Origin: Dipteris shenzhenensis
Taxonomy: Eukaryota; Polypodiophyta; Polypodiopsida; Gleicheniales
Length of the DNA stretch: 64,000 nt
Direction: 5' to 3' (one strand)
Assembly (NCBI GenBank): GCA_047967505.1
Contig: CM106538.1
The position numbers and the translations under genes are program-made. The notes under the pieces were generated by a model. That model saw nothing but the letters and a program-made list of their open reading frames with translations. It was not told the DNA's origin and did no database searches. This document shows positions 59,301 through 64,000 of this stretch, piece after piece; within the stretch, counting starts at the first letter, position 1; each line of letters begins with the position of its first letter.

Positions 59301-62300
59301 AGTTGGTAACACTAGAGACCTTTTTTCCTTTTTGGAACAACTTTCTGCAATGGCAATTGTCTTATCTTGTTCAATCATGCACAGAACTAACAAAATATAT
59401 AAGCATAATCATAACTAAAGCACACTTTCTATACCCTTTGAAATTCCTTTTGCATGATATTGCAGACCCATAATAAGGACTTTATATAGGATAAGTGAGC
59501 CATCCAAACATAATTGAGGGACATTTTAAGCCTATGAGAAAACACAAACATATCATTTTCTCCTTTTCTGGCTAAAACTCCATGGGGAGAGAGTAATAAA
59601 ATAACTTCCAAAAGGCTGCTTGACATACTTATCGTTTGCCAGGGCTGTATGCAGAGAAGCATAGACTTGGTATTTCTCTTTGAATTCCTTTCGGTACTCC
59701 TCATACCTGGAAAGGGAGAAAAATCAAGTTGTGAATTTATCACTGCCACCTACAGAAACTCAAGAAATATGGCAATTGGTATCAGGAGTATTTAAGATAC
59801 AGATCAGACTCACTGTTTAAAGCTATTGATTGGCCCCCGCAAATCTGGCTCTTTCTTTTCATAAGGTGCAAAAAACTCAACCCCATGAACCTCAGAAGAC
59901 TGAGGACCATGAAAGAGATCAGCTTTCAAGTTATCTCTGTGTTTTTCGTTTATAGCAATAGAGGTATTAATTGTCTTCTCTTTTTTGAAACTGGCAACCT
60001 CATTATCCGTCAACTCTTTGGTAGCTTGTTTTCTATGGTTCTCTGCAATAACATTCTTGCTAGAACCTGCCAAATGATCTTGTACATCACACATACTGGA
60101 CCTCAACTTTTCTACACCTTTCTCCTTAATAGAACATTTTACCAACTTCTCCTGTTTGACATGCTGTGGTTCCCCGACTTGAGTTGCCACCACCTTCTTT
60201 CTAGTAGGTCTCTCTGTCTCCGTACTTTCATTATCTTCCAACCTTCTCTTACCATTCCTTGAATGCTGGACAGACCGCCCCAGACCATTTCCGACCTTGA
60301 CAGGAGACCGCTTTATCAATTCAGGAAAGCTTTTTCCTAAGGTTTGTGATTTTTCTATATCAGGACTCATGCTCCCTTTCTTTGAAAATGCCATGCTTGT
60401 ACCCTCAAGAACTTGCTTGCTTCTGATTTCCTCACTGCGAGAAAGTGTCTTCCTTGATTCGTGAGGTTCATCATCAAATGAAGGTTCCCTGAACTCACCC
60501 AGCTCTAAATCCTGGGAGCCCATCCTATCACCTCCATAAACTGAACTTCTAGCATAAGCATATCCACTCTGCAATGAGCGGCCAGGATCTATATGAAAGG
60601 TTTCCAATCTCTTCGCTTCCTTGGATAAAATGCTTGGAGCTGTTCCGTTCACGGGAGGCCTTCCAACTGCCTCTGCTTCTTTGAGGACATCCTTTCCACT
60701 AGAATCTTTTCCTCGTCTAGTACTATCAACTTCCCTTATTGGCCTTTCAGCCTGCTCAACCATTAGACCAACCCTTTCAGACACTGCACTAGTCTGATGC
60801 TCATCTGTTTGCCTGCTAGGCCTAGGCACCTTTGTGGGTTCCTTGCTGGACCTGCCAACCTGCATATCATATCCACTTGACTGGTCAGAATCTTTGACGG
60901 AACGATTGGCATTAACCTTGCTTACCCCTCCGTAGATTTCCTTCTGCTGCCTCTGCCGTGGTTCCAGATCTTTAATGTGTCTCCCCGACATTTCCCCAGG
61001 CTTTATAGACTTAGACTTGTTGTTGCGTTCAGGAACTCTTTCTTTAGATGGAATGTCCTCTTCCCTTTCTGAAACCCCAGATTGTTCTAACCTGGCTCCT
61101 TTGAGAACTTGGTCGGGAGTTCTGACTACTAGCCCTCCTTCCTCGAGTAGCCTCACATTACCTTCAGAATTTTTGGTAGCACGATGAGAAAACTTGACCA
61201 AGTCTTCTGGGCTGTTACCTTTCACTGTACGTTCAGAGGCCTTCTTTTCAGTGTCTTGCTTTTCCACGTCTTTACCATACTTCTCTCTTATATCTGTACT
61301 TCTTGCACACGTTCTTTTCATTTCTGCATTTGAGTGATGCTTCACTGAAGCCTGCTTGCCCGCACTTTCTTCATTGAACGGTCTCCCAATCTTTTGCAGG
61401 TTATCTTTTGCTCTAAAAGGTGAGCCTTCAAGTTGTGTTTTAGTTGCCTCCAAACCCACTGATACATTTTTCAATGATAGTCCATCATCATTGACTGTGG
61501 ACTTACTGCCCTCTTCTAAAAGGCTGTTTCCCCCAGCTTCTGAAACTCTGGCAGGTTCCACTGGATGCGAAGGTAGTTCCTCAGAGCTTGACTTACGCTT
61601 ATCCACAAACCTGGAGCCACTAACATCTCTGACATTAGAACCCTCCTTCTGGACATTACTATCTTCCTTTGGAGGCACTAACTTTATTTCCTTCCCTTTC
61701 ACTTTTGATCTTGAGTCAGATTTATTCTCATTGTCATCATCACTCATTATATCAACATCTTCATCCATGCTTGTATCACTGCTACTGCTGCTACCTTCGC
61801 TATCACTACCACTGCCACTCCCGCTTCCAGTGTCGCTGCCACTCCCACTTCCACTGCTGTCACTTTCACTATCACTTTCGCTTCCACTTTCACTTGAGCT
61901 GCTTGAGCCGCTATCTTCACTGCTTACCTTTTCATCCAATGCACCCTGCTTCGGTGAAGTCACTGTTGCTTTCTTGGAATCATGCAGTTCAGAGTCAGGT
62001 GGAGGTGGGGAGACCTCCTTTACAGGAGTATACTGAGGAGTCGTCTGGCAGGACACAACATTTAGCAGTTCCACATTTGATGGAAACTCCAAGGTTTCTT
62101 TCTCCCTGATAATTTCTCTAATTGCAACAACAGAAGAGTCTTCCTCTCTTGTTCGAGCCCCAGCTGCTTCCTGAATTCGTCCTGAGCTGGCAGGTGTCAC
62201 ATCCACAAAGCTCCCTTTCTCAACTTCTGGATTGAGAAGGTATTTCCCCGGTGCCATATAAATGGCTATCTGTTTCAAATGGGATTTGAAAATCAACTAC

Positions 62301-62524
62301 CAGAGTCAAGGGGGGAAAGCATTCACAAAAATTTGATTCAACTGTCAGTGAGTGAGTTAAGAAAGTCCTGTCATAATAAAAAACAGCTATCGACTTACTG
62401 ATTTTAATACTTTCTCAAGATTTTTCCTTTCTGGGTTAACTGGCATCATTTCTGCAATCGCCTTTTCTGCTGCCTGCAAAAGCACTTCATTTGTCACAGA
62501 CATTCTGGGCTCTGAAGCAGCCAT
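33673..62524 (-). CDS. ELL: ELL-like Pol II elongation factor (occludin-homology protein), five exons spread over 28.9 kb
   Basis: Five minus-strand exons join in perfect phase: 62399-62524, 59814-62269, 59629-59706, 34209-34323 and 33673-33780, giving 960 codons as modelled. All introns are GT-AG. The N-terminal part ([39 protein letters not shown]) and the [11 protein letters not shown] block after a Ser/Asp-rich run match the plant ELL family as I remember it. The last three exons build a compact occludin-homology domain ([57 protein letters not shown]). ELL proteins act in the nucleus in elongation complexes; in plants the biochemical role is less proven. Relatives also have an N-terminal ELL domain, not found here, so the gene probably starts beyond the right edge. 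Confidence 0.85.
34209..34323 (-). CDS. ELL: ELL-like exon 4
   Basis: The acceptor TTTGTAG at 34324-34330 and the donor AAG/GTATAATG at 34208 bound a 115-bp exon. It reads [20 protein letters not shown] then [18 protein letters not shown]. Its first base completes the Lys codon begun by exon 3, which lies 25 kb upstream. Length, phase and coiled-coil character all fit the central helices of the domain. Confidence 0.85.
34424..35279. other. Intronic DNA without recognised feature
   Basis: No LTR, terminal repeat or coding similarity recognised. It includes short poly(C)/poly(A) runs. Confidence 0.4.
35280..36745. repeat. Large direct repeat, copy A (Gypsy-LTR-like)
   Basis: Shares many long stretches with 37245-38300: aacacaatccaagagctagaatgcccc near the start and aaccaagtggaagct and gacaagatgctccgta near the end. 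Copy A is longer, so copy B has internal deletions. Both share features with the Gypsy 5' LTR region at 54600-55919 (gctagaatgcccct, the ggcccc text, and ccccgtg near the other edge), so they may be solo or partial LTRs of that Gypsy family. Confidence 0.65.
37245..38300. repeat. Large direct repeat, copy B (Gypsy-LTR-like)
   Basis: Shorter homologue of 35280-36745 in the same orientation, about 0.5 kb away. It ends at the edge of the Copia-9 RNase H remnant. Confidence 0.65.
38336..39228 (-). pseudogene. Copia-9: gag knuckle fused to RT, then RNase H
   Basis: At 39161-38655 one frame runs from the Gag linker and an altered knuckle ([14 protein letters not shown], second Cys now Tyr) directly into RT residues [24 protein letters not shown] and LFVDDMLM. 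Protease, integrase and the first part of RT have been deleted in frame. Lower down the RNase H region reads [18 protein letters not shown] and [14 protein letters not shown]. Copia-9 is the sister copy of Copia-8 (41780-48760) but lies on the other strand. Confidence 0.85.
39229..40209. mobile_element. CGTACGG-rich insertion in Copia-9 gag, about 980 bp
   Basis: The Copia-9 gag codons are interrupted here, with tggcgttgcccat repeated on both sides (near 39217-39229 and 40210-40229). One end is full of catacg and gtacgg words, the other of cgtacgg palindromes. Internal to these ends, the left side has agttttttccatacg and the right side (reverse strand) aggtttttccgtacgg, possible imperfect inverted repeats. 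A stretch at 39460-39500 has nested tcatgag/gtgaatcgtga inverted repeats. I cannot assign a superfamily. Confidence 0.6.
39725..40030 (-). CDS. Acidic 101-codon open frame inside the CGTACGG insertion
   Basis: The C-terminal half is a run of Glu/Asp after [14 protein letters not shown]. Acidic tails of this kind occur at the end of some plant hAT/BED transposases, but there is no catalytic or BED motif here. It may be a transposase tail relic or a chance frame over a (CCTCAT)-type repeat. Confidence 0.3.
   Translation of the reverse strand: MQVAKASVVRAVHDSRITVDRRSQLCLQPAGWPLHTDHCCLKSLFRLTIAASSSSSLLEFHGEADEDDSDEEEEEDEEGAGIDADDDEDEDEQEDENEDAA
40210..40294 (-). pseudogene. Copia-9 gag piece between two insertions
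   Basis: The minus strand reads [19 protein letters not shown], the normal Copia Gag phrase, bounded by the CGTACGG insertion on one side and by the LINE-B duplication on the other. The continuation LVSMTLDGL lies at 41741-41760. Confidence 0.75.
40295..41724 (+). mobile_element. LINE-B, GC-rich LINE-tailed insertion without RT
   Basis: A 1.43-kb GC-rich block ends in poly(A) at about 41714-41724 and is flanked by a perfect 16-bp duplication aatccatctagtgtca at 40279-40294 and 41725-41740. The 3' end has ttgtctcgaagtaatataat, shared with LINE-A and the tail at 45738-45853. No RT, endonuclease or zf-RVT motif is visible. The long plus frame at 40505-41560 (351 codons) is Ser/Leu/Pro/Gly-rich and may be an ORF1-like or noncoding shadow. 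It is probably a passenger mobilised by the LINE-A type machinery. Confidence 0.8.
41780..42352 (+). pseudogene. Copia-8 RT, 5' portion (interrupted by Copia-2)
   Basis: The plus strand reads [69 protein letters not shown] and [19 protein letters not shown], ending at LYVWKSEP, where Copia-2 begins. Frameshifts are present near 42110. Reading resumes after the second copy of the target at 47841. Confidence 0.85.
42353..42630 (-). repeat. Copia-2 3' LTR
   Basis: 278 bp, TG...CA, with a (GA)n tract at 42370-42390. It is preceded on the minus strand by the purine tract GCAGGGGGG. Confidence 0.9.
42666..43366 (-). pseudogene. Copia-2 RNase H region, RT core deleted
   Basis: It reads [38 protein letters not shown], a shift, then [59 protein letters not shown] and [18 protein letters not shown]. 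The RNase H acidic residues (DSDWAG, EAEY, DSQ) are intact. Directly upstream lies the post-integrase linker with no palm or YVDD, so RT is missing by deletion. Confidence 0.88.
43367..43698 (-). pseudogene. Copia-2 linker after integrase
   Basis: Pro/Gln/Asp-rich polyprotein linker ([20 protein letters not shown]) ending in [18 protein letters not shown], the phrase that normally leads into RT. Here it runs into RNase H-side sequence. Confidence 0.7.
43711..44526 (-). CDS. Copia-2 integrase, open over 271 codons
   Basis: The frame contains [14 protein letters not shown] (zinc Cys pair), [15 protein letters not shown] (Asp 1), [30 protein letters not shown] (Asp 2) and [16 protein letters not shown] (Glu of AER kept), then [17 protein letters not shown] and [15 protein letters not shown]. 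The HHCC histidines lie before the start, in a shifted frame near 44580. Catalytic residues are intact, unlike in Copia-1. Confidence 0.88.
   Translation of the reverse strand: MVDVLPPLEIPPPHACEGCILGKMHGFPFKKDGSVTAVRKLQLIHSDVCGPMRTPSLGGHLYFVTFIDDYSNFTWVFELKCKSEVFMVFKHFSAMVGNETGLKIQTLRTDRGGEYLSADFDAFLKGKGIVHQLTVRLTPQQNGKAERKNRTLMEMDRCMLKSKHMPHKFWLEGLMCANYILNWAPTKALKTKTPYEVWNGRKPSVDHFRVFGCLAYAHVPVEFRHKLSDKAIKCIFVGYSAESKGYRLYNPATRKIIVSRDVIFAENSAHT
44706..46278 (-). pseudogene. Copia-2 gag and protease, start codon lost, split by a LINE tail
   Basis: The expected gag ATG at 46276-46278 is ACG, followed by [13 protein letters not shown] and [18 protein letters not shown]. After a shift the LINE tail (45738-45853) interrupts the frame. 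At 45722-44700 the frame is long and open: [20 protein letters not shown], a knuckle [14 protein letters not shown], the protease motif [13 protein letters not shown] and [20 protein letters not shown]. Confidence 0.88.
45738..45853 (+). mobile_element. LINE-A family 3' tail, about 116 bp, inside Copia-2 gag
   Basis: Reads gcagcccgtcagctataagc, then ttgttctcgaagtaatataa and an A-rich end, matching the 3' UTR of LINE-A at 14480-14570. It is flanked by gaaagatacccttgc (45723-45737) and gaaaaatacccttgc (45854-45868). Thus it is an extremely 5'-truncated insertion. Confidence 0.92.
46279..47350 (-). other. Copia-2 5' leader with GTACGG repeats
   Basis: About 1.07 kb. The gag-proximal half repeats 'gccccaaat' with gcaaaa spacers (46500-46710). 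The outer half (46855-47345) contains more than fifteen gtacgg hexamers in irregular spacing. Homologous to 10306-11283. Confidence 0.75.
47439..47666 (+). other. Open frame of unknown origin at the Copia-2 5' boundary
   Basis: In the 300 bp that replace the primer site and LTR start, the plus strand is open for 75 codons to TAA 47664-47666 and reads [39 protein letters not shown] and [20 protein letters not shown]. Composition looks protein-like. No ATG before 47499. I do not recognise it; it could be captured host sequence or filler DNA. Confidence 0.4.
47665..47835 (-). repeat. Copia-2 5' LTR, partial
   Basis: 171 bp matching the last two thirds of 42353-42630 with a few differences. The inner third and the primer site are absent. 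Confidence 0.88.
47841..48760 (+). pseudogene. Copia-8 RT end and RNase H (downstream of Copia-2)
   Basis: Directly after the Copia-2 target copy the frame gives EFMIIIL, then [16 protein letters not shown] and [12 protein letters not shown]. Later parts are [51 protein letters not shown] and KDLADLFTS. Several stops and shifts separate them. It is the natural continuation of 41780-42352. Confidence 0.85.
48771..49787. other. Copia-8 3' flank, no gene recognised
   Basis: A TGTTAGCACG-like LTR start may stand at about 48829. Otherwise no partner LTR or domain was seen. Confidence 0.35.
49788..50105 (+). repeat. Copia-11 5' LTR, plus orientation
   Basis: 318 bp from tgttggagatatcatagcc to ccatgtttctaaca, with a (GT)n tract at 49870-49897 and a (CT)n tract at 50066-50084. 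A perfect primer site follows. The same LTR in opposite orientation lies at 56300-56591. Confidence 0.88.
50106..50117 (+). promoter_or_regulatory. Copia-11 primer-binding site
   Basis: tggtatcagagc immediately after the LTR. Confidence 0.95.
50118..50790 (+). other. Copia-11 leader, truncated
   Basis: CT/TG-rich leader with cctaaccctaaccctaaccc at 50158-50178 and pyrimidine-rich cagcctc repeats. No gag follows; the Gypsy element begins instead. Confidence 0.6.
50940..52080 (-). pseudogene. Gypsy reverse transcriptase and RNase H
   Basis: Upstream frames hold [37 protein letters not shown] and [13 protein letters not shown]. The long frame from 51708 starts [19 protein letters not shown] (catalytic FFDD in place of YVDD), then [20 protein letters not shown] and [20 protein letters not shown]. 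RNase H reads VLQCDAS, then after a shift [38 protein letters not shown] and DHQSLRYFL. At least two frameshifts and one stop are present. Confidence 0.9.
52304..52665 (-). pseudogene. Gypsy aspartic protease
   Basis: The catalytic [20 protein letters not shown] stands at about 52650-52590. After a frame shift the second half reads [20 protein letters not shown], the usual Gypsy CDVILGMPWL-type end. Confidence 0.85.
52648..53697 (-). pseudogene. Gypsy gag and zinc knuckle
   Basis: Retrotrans_gag core: [69 protein letters not shown] and [13 protein letters not shown]. After a stop at about 53035 the knuckle [14 protein letters not shown] (C-x2-C-x4-H-x4-C) lies at 52860. Confidence 0.9.
53698..54547 (-). 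pseudogene. Gypsy gag upstream region, Gln/Pro-rich
   Basis: Frames with [20 protein letters not shown] tandem-like repeats, [20 protein letters not shown] and, at 54326-54547, [20 protein letters not shown]. These resemble the N-terminal portion of Gypsy gag polyproteins but no conserved domain is recognised. Stops separate the frames. Confidence 0.5.
54675..55919 (-). repeat. Possible Gypsy 5' LTR
   Basis: On the minus strand it would start TGTCACGGGGACG at 55919 and end AATAAACA at 54675, before a GGGGGCGCC text that may hold the primer site. About 1.2 kb. No second LTR is present to confirm it. 35280-36745 and 37245-38300 share parts of it. Confidence 0.4.
55920..56299 (-). other. Copia-11-type leader, inverted
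   Basis: On the minus strand the text CCTAACCCTAACTCTGTTCA then GCCGCC parallels the leader at 50155-50220. The primer site is lost: the LTR end TAACA is followed by TAACTCGCC. Confidence 0.5.
56300..56591 (-). repeat. Copia-11-type LTR, minus orientation
   Basis: 292 bp, reverse homologue of 49788-50105, with a (GA)n tract at 56313-56352 where the other has (CT)n. Confidence 0.88.
56592..57299. other. No recognised gene
   Basis: A minus frame at 56638-56859 (with [20 protein letters not shown]) looks protein-like, but I do not recognise it. The rest is diverged repeat DNA. Confidence 0.35.
57300..58085 (-). pseudogene. LINE-C reverse transcriptase fragment (non-L1 type)
   Basis: The minus strand reads [36 protein letters not shown], then [18 protein letters not shown], the catalytic YIDDVVVLS at about 57605, and [11 protein letters not shown] with YTYLGIIF. 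This is RT from the middle to the thumb, in several frames. It belongs to the same LINE type as 62690-64000. Confidence 0.85.
58086..58900. other. No gene recognised; CA/CCCA-rich tract at 58198-58255
   Basis: A (CA)n and CCCACC tract is followed by T-rich DNA. No coding similarity recognised. Confidence 0.4.
58930..59330 (+). pseudogene. LINE fragment: endonuclease-to-RT linker
   Basis: The plus strand reads [20 protein letters not shown], comparable to NNWYDAECKSYRRQLRLE in LINE-D. It continues after a shift with [18 protein letters not shown]. It lies on the opposite strand from LINE-C, so these are separate insertions or an inverted piece. Confidence 0.55.
59629..59706 (-). CDS. ELL: ELL-like exon 3
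   Basis: A 78-bp exon behind a CTCCCTTTCCAG acceptor. It reads [19 protein letters not shown] then TALAND and ends at donor AA/GTATGT. It starts the occludin-homology domain with the Tyr-rich YxxYxxEFxxKYxxY pattern. Intron 2 upstream is 107 bp. Confidence 0.88.
59814..62269 (-). CDS. ELL: ELL-like exon 2 (large, disordered)
   Basis: A 2456-bp exon, uninterrupted, starting after TTTGAAACAG with [20 protein letters not shown]. Residues roughly 140-200 of the model are a Ser/Asp/Glu/Gly-rich low-complexity run followed by [11 protein letters not shown]. The middle is Lys/Arg/Ser/Glu-rich without a fold I recognise. The exon closes with [20 protein letters not shown] and a GTGAGT donor. Long disordered middle regions are usual in ELL proteins. 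The open length in TE-rich DNA argues strongly for a host gene. Confidence 0.9.
62399..62524 (-). CDS. ELL: ELL-like first exon in the window (may be internal)
   Basis: It reads [20 protein letters not shown] then NLEKVLKS up to a GTAAGTC donor at 62398. I used the ATG at 62522-62524 as a working start. The text just upstream (ATTTTCTTCATCTATATGG then CTGCTTCAG) also looks like a splice acceptor, so the exon may begin at 62511 or 62504 instead, with more exons to the right. The AEKAI...IAxYxAPGxYLL block is winged-helix-like in plant relatives. Confidence 0.7.
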
Positions 62525-62618
62525 ATAGATGAAGAAAATGTTTTACTTGAAAATTTTTTGAGGGCAGGTTTCAACTTTGTGCATGTGCAGGTATAAAAAG
62601 CTGCAATGGCATGAAACT

Positions 62619-62621
<3 letters not shown>

Positions 62622-62662
<41 letters not shown>
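62622..62662. repeat. (CT)n microsatellite
   Basis: About 20 ct units, between the ELL-like exon and LINE-D. Confidence 0.98.
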
Positions 62663-62665
<3 letters not shown>

Positions 62666-62689
62666 TGATCACACATACCTATTCTTCAC

Positions 62690-64000
62690 TATCACCACCT
62701 CACGCTTAGCCACACCACACACACCACATATGAAGCACGACACCTACCACGACATACACTCTGATCACAGCCTCTCCCCTTCCTACTCTGGACGCCTAAA
62801 TAGACTCCTACCCTACATCGATCACATACCACTCATAGAGGACCGTGCTGCCCTGATTCGTCGCACACTCCACGAGGCTACCCTCCAAATCTTCCCCCAC
62901 ACCACACGGTCTACTAGACCACCACCTCTTGGTTCTGTACCCTGCAACAACTGGTATGATGCGGAGTGCAAGTCTTATCGCCGACAACTCCGACTTGAAA
63001 CCAGGTGTCACCTCCCGAACACACCAAACACGGTACGCAAGTACCGATGTCTCGTACGTCGGAAGAAGTACGGATTTCTTCGTCGAAATGAGGAGGAGAT
63101 GCTGAACATCTTGTACAACAACAACTCTAAGGAATTTTGGCAGAGATTCCTTGAGCGTAGGTCTCCATCACCCCTCACCAACACGAGAGTTTGGCACACG
63201 TATGCACGCCACCTTTATGATGTCCCACACCAGCCTACTCCACATCTCACACACACACCTCGCCCCACCACTTGCACGTTGTTCACCAGAGGGGGAGTCA
63301 AGGACGCGACATTGAAACTGCATAAGGCCGAGCTAAGGACCACAAGGGGCTATGCACTGAGTTTATCGCATATGGGATCGACACGTTAGCCCTGATCCTA
63401 GCAAAGCTATTCGATGACGATGCTTGCCTTGGCTTCCCCCGCACTTGGACACTCAACACCATCACCCCCATCCACAAGGCAAGGGATCCCATGGACCCGA
63501 GTAACTACAGGACTATCATGATTGGACATGTGATGTCCAAGATCTATGCAACAGTATTGGATGCGTCGGTCAGCCTATGCGCAGAGATGAGAGGGCTGAG
63601 AGCAGAGGGTCAGGCCAGTTTCAGGCGAGACCATGGGACTATGGATCACATCCTTACACTCATGAGTGTCAAGATCACGGAAGGAGAGGGTATATTGCTG
63701 CTTTGTGGATTTCCGCAAAGCCTTTGACACAGTACCTCGAGCTCGACTCATCACACGCCTGCAAGCACTGGGATTTGATCAAGAGATCATCTGGGCAGTC
63801 ATGGCACTTTATGAGAGAGTCTCAGGCCGAGTTCGGATAGACGCAGGTTGGACAGATGAGATCTTGAGTACCATAGGGGTCAAACAGGGTTGTCCCTTAT
63901 CACCAACCCTGTTTGGCCTCTACATCGATGAGCTTGAGACTTTCATGGGGGCTTCCGAAGGGACCGGCTGCTCACTTGCCGGAATCATCATCGGAATTCT
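62690..64000 (+). pseudogene. LINE-D, non-L1 LINE, 5'-truncated, runs off the window
   Basis: It begins in the late endonuclease (HSDHSLSPSYSGRLNRLLPY), passes the linker (NNWYDAECKSYRRQLRLE, NSKEFWQRFLERRSPSPL) and, after a shift at about 63389, RT with FPRTWTLNTITPIHKARDP, DPSNYRTIMIGHVMSKIYAT and EGQASFRRDHGTMDHILTL. A second shift near 63700 leads to CFVDFRKAFDTVPRARLITR and [20 protein letters not shown]. The GFRR...DHI type of RT is unlike the L1 type of LINE-A. It lies antisense to the ELL-like gene. Confidence 0.9.

Larger units (their letters stand above)
34324..59628 (-). other. ELL-like intron 3, about 25.3 kb, filled with transposable elements
   Basis: It starts with GTATGTC at 59628 and ends with TTTGTAG at 34324. 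Inside are at least three Copia copies, one Gypsy element, a LINE-like element, a CGTACGG-rich insertion, LTR fragments and LINE fragments. Splice phase and domain continuity across it are the evidence that it is an intron. Confidence 0.8.

Noticed and set aside
61356-62109. Plus-strand Leu/Ser/His-rich frames opposite the ELL-like exon
   Set aside because: They are shadows of the Ser/Asp-rich coding run on the minus strand.

Overview
The window is nuclear DNA from a land plant, packed with retrotransposons. Evidence for a plant: a host gene of the plant ELL (Pol II elongation factor, occludin-homology) family, many Ty1/Copia elements with the initiator-Met primer site TGGTATCAGAGC, a CACTA (En/Spm) transposon, a Ty3/Gypsy element and L1-type LINEs with zf-RVT ends. 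The very long TE-filled intron and the mix of Copia, L1-like and non-L1 LINEs suggest a large-genome plant. A fern or other seed-free vascular plant is my first guess, a gymnosperm my second; this is inference only. There are no bacterial, organellar, CRISPR or tRNA/rRNA features that I can support.

Layout. 1-8930: a CACTA transposon with a TNP2 transposase on the minus strand and a second gene on the plus strand. Its transposase exon is split by a complete Copia element (727-6761), whose gag is itself split by a 247-bp MITE. 9835-16341: remnants of two minus-strand Copia elements sharing one LTR, into which a 3.25-kb GC-rich LINE (LINE-A, 1039-codon open frame) has inserted. 16342-19707: a decayed plus-strand Copia. 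19708-25250: mostly non-coding, with a polypurine tract and a degenerate minisatellite. 25253-30335: a coding-poor LTR element that hosts a compact gag-only LTR retrotransposon (25514-28169) with perfect 5-bp target-site duplications. 30350-31560: a Copia 3' end.

33673-62524: a single minus-strand host gene with five exons that fit in phase (33673-33780, 34209-34323, 59629-59706, 59814-62269, 62399-62524). The third intron is about 25.3 kb and holds a large nest of elements: two Copia copies of one family, one interrupted by a 5.5-kb Copia that carries a tiny LINE tail; a second copy whose gag is cut by a CGTACGG-rich insertion and by a non-autonomous LINE-like element; a Gypsy element between inverted Copia LTRs; and LINE fragments. 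The exons encode a Ser/Asp-rich protein ending in an occludin-homology domain. The true 5' end probably lies beyond the right edge, because plant relatives have an additional N-terminal ELL domain. 62690-64000 holds a non-L1 LINE on the opposite strand that runs out of the window.

No element in the window looks autonomous. Nearly every pol gene carries stops, frameshifts or domain deletions; the LINE-A and gag-only open frames are the notable exceptions. Nesting order, target-site duplications and LTR pairs allow a relative insertion chronology to be read from the sequence.
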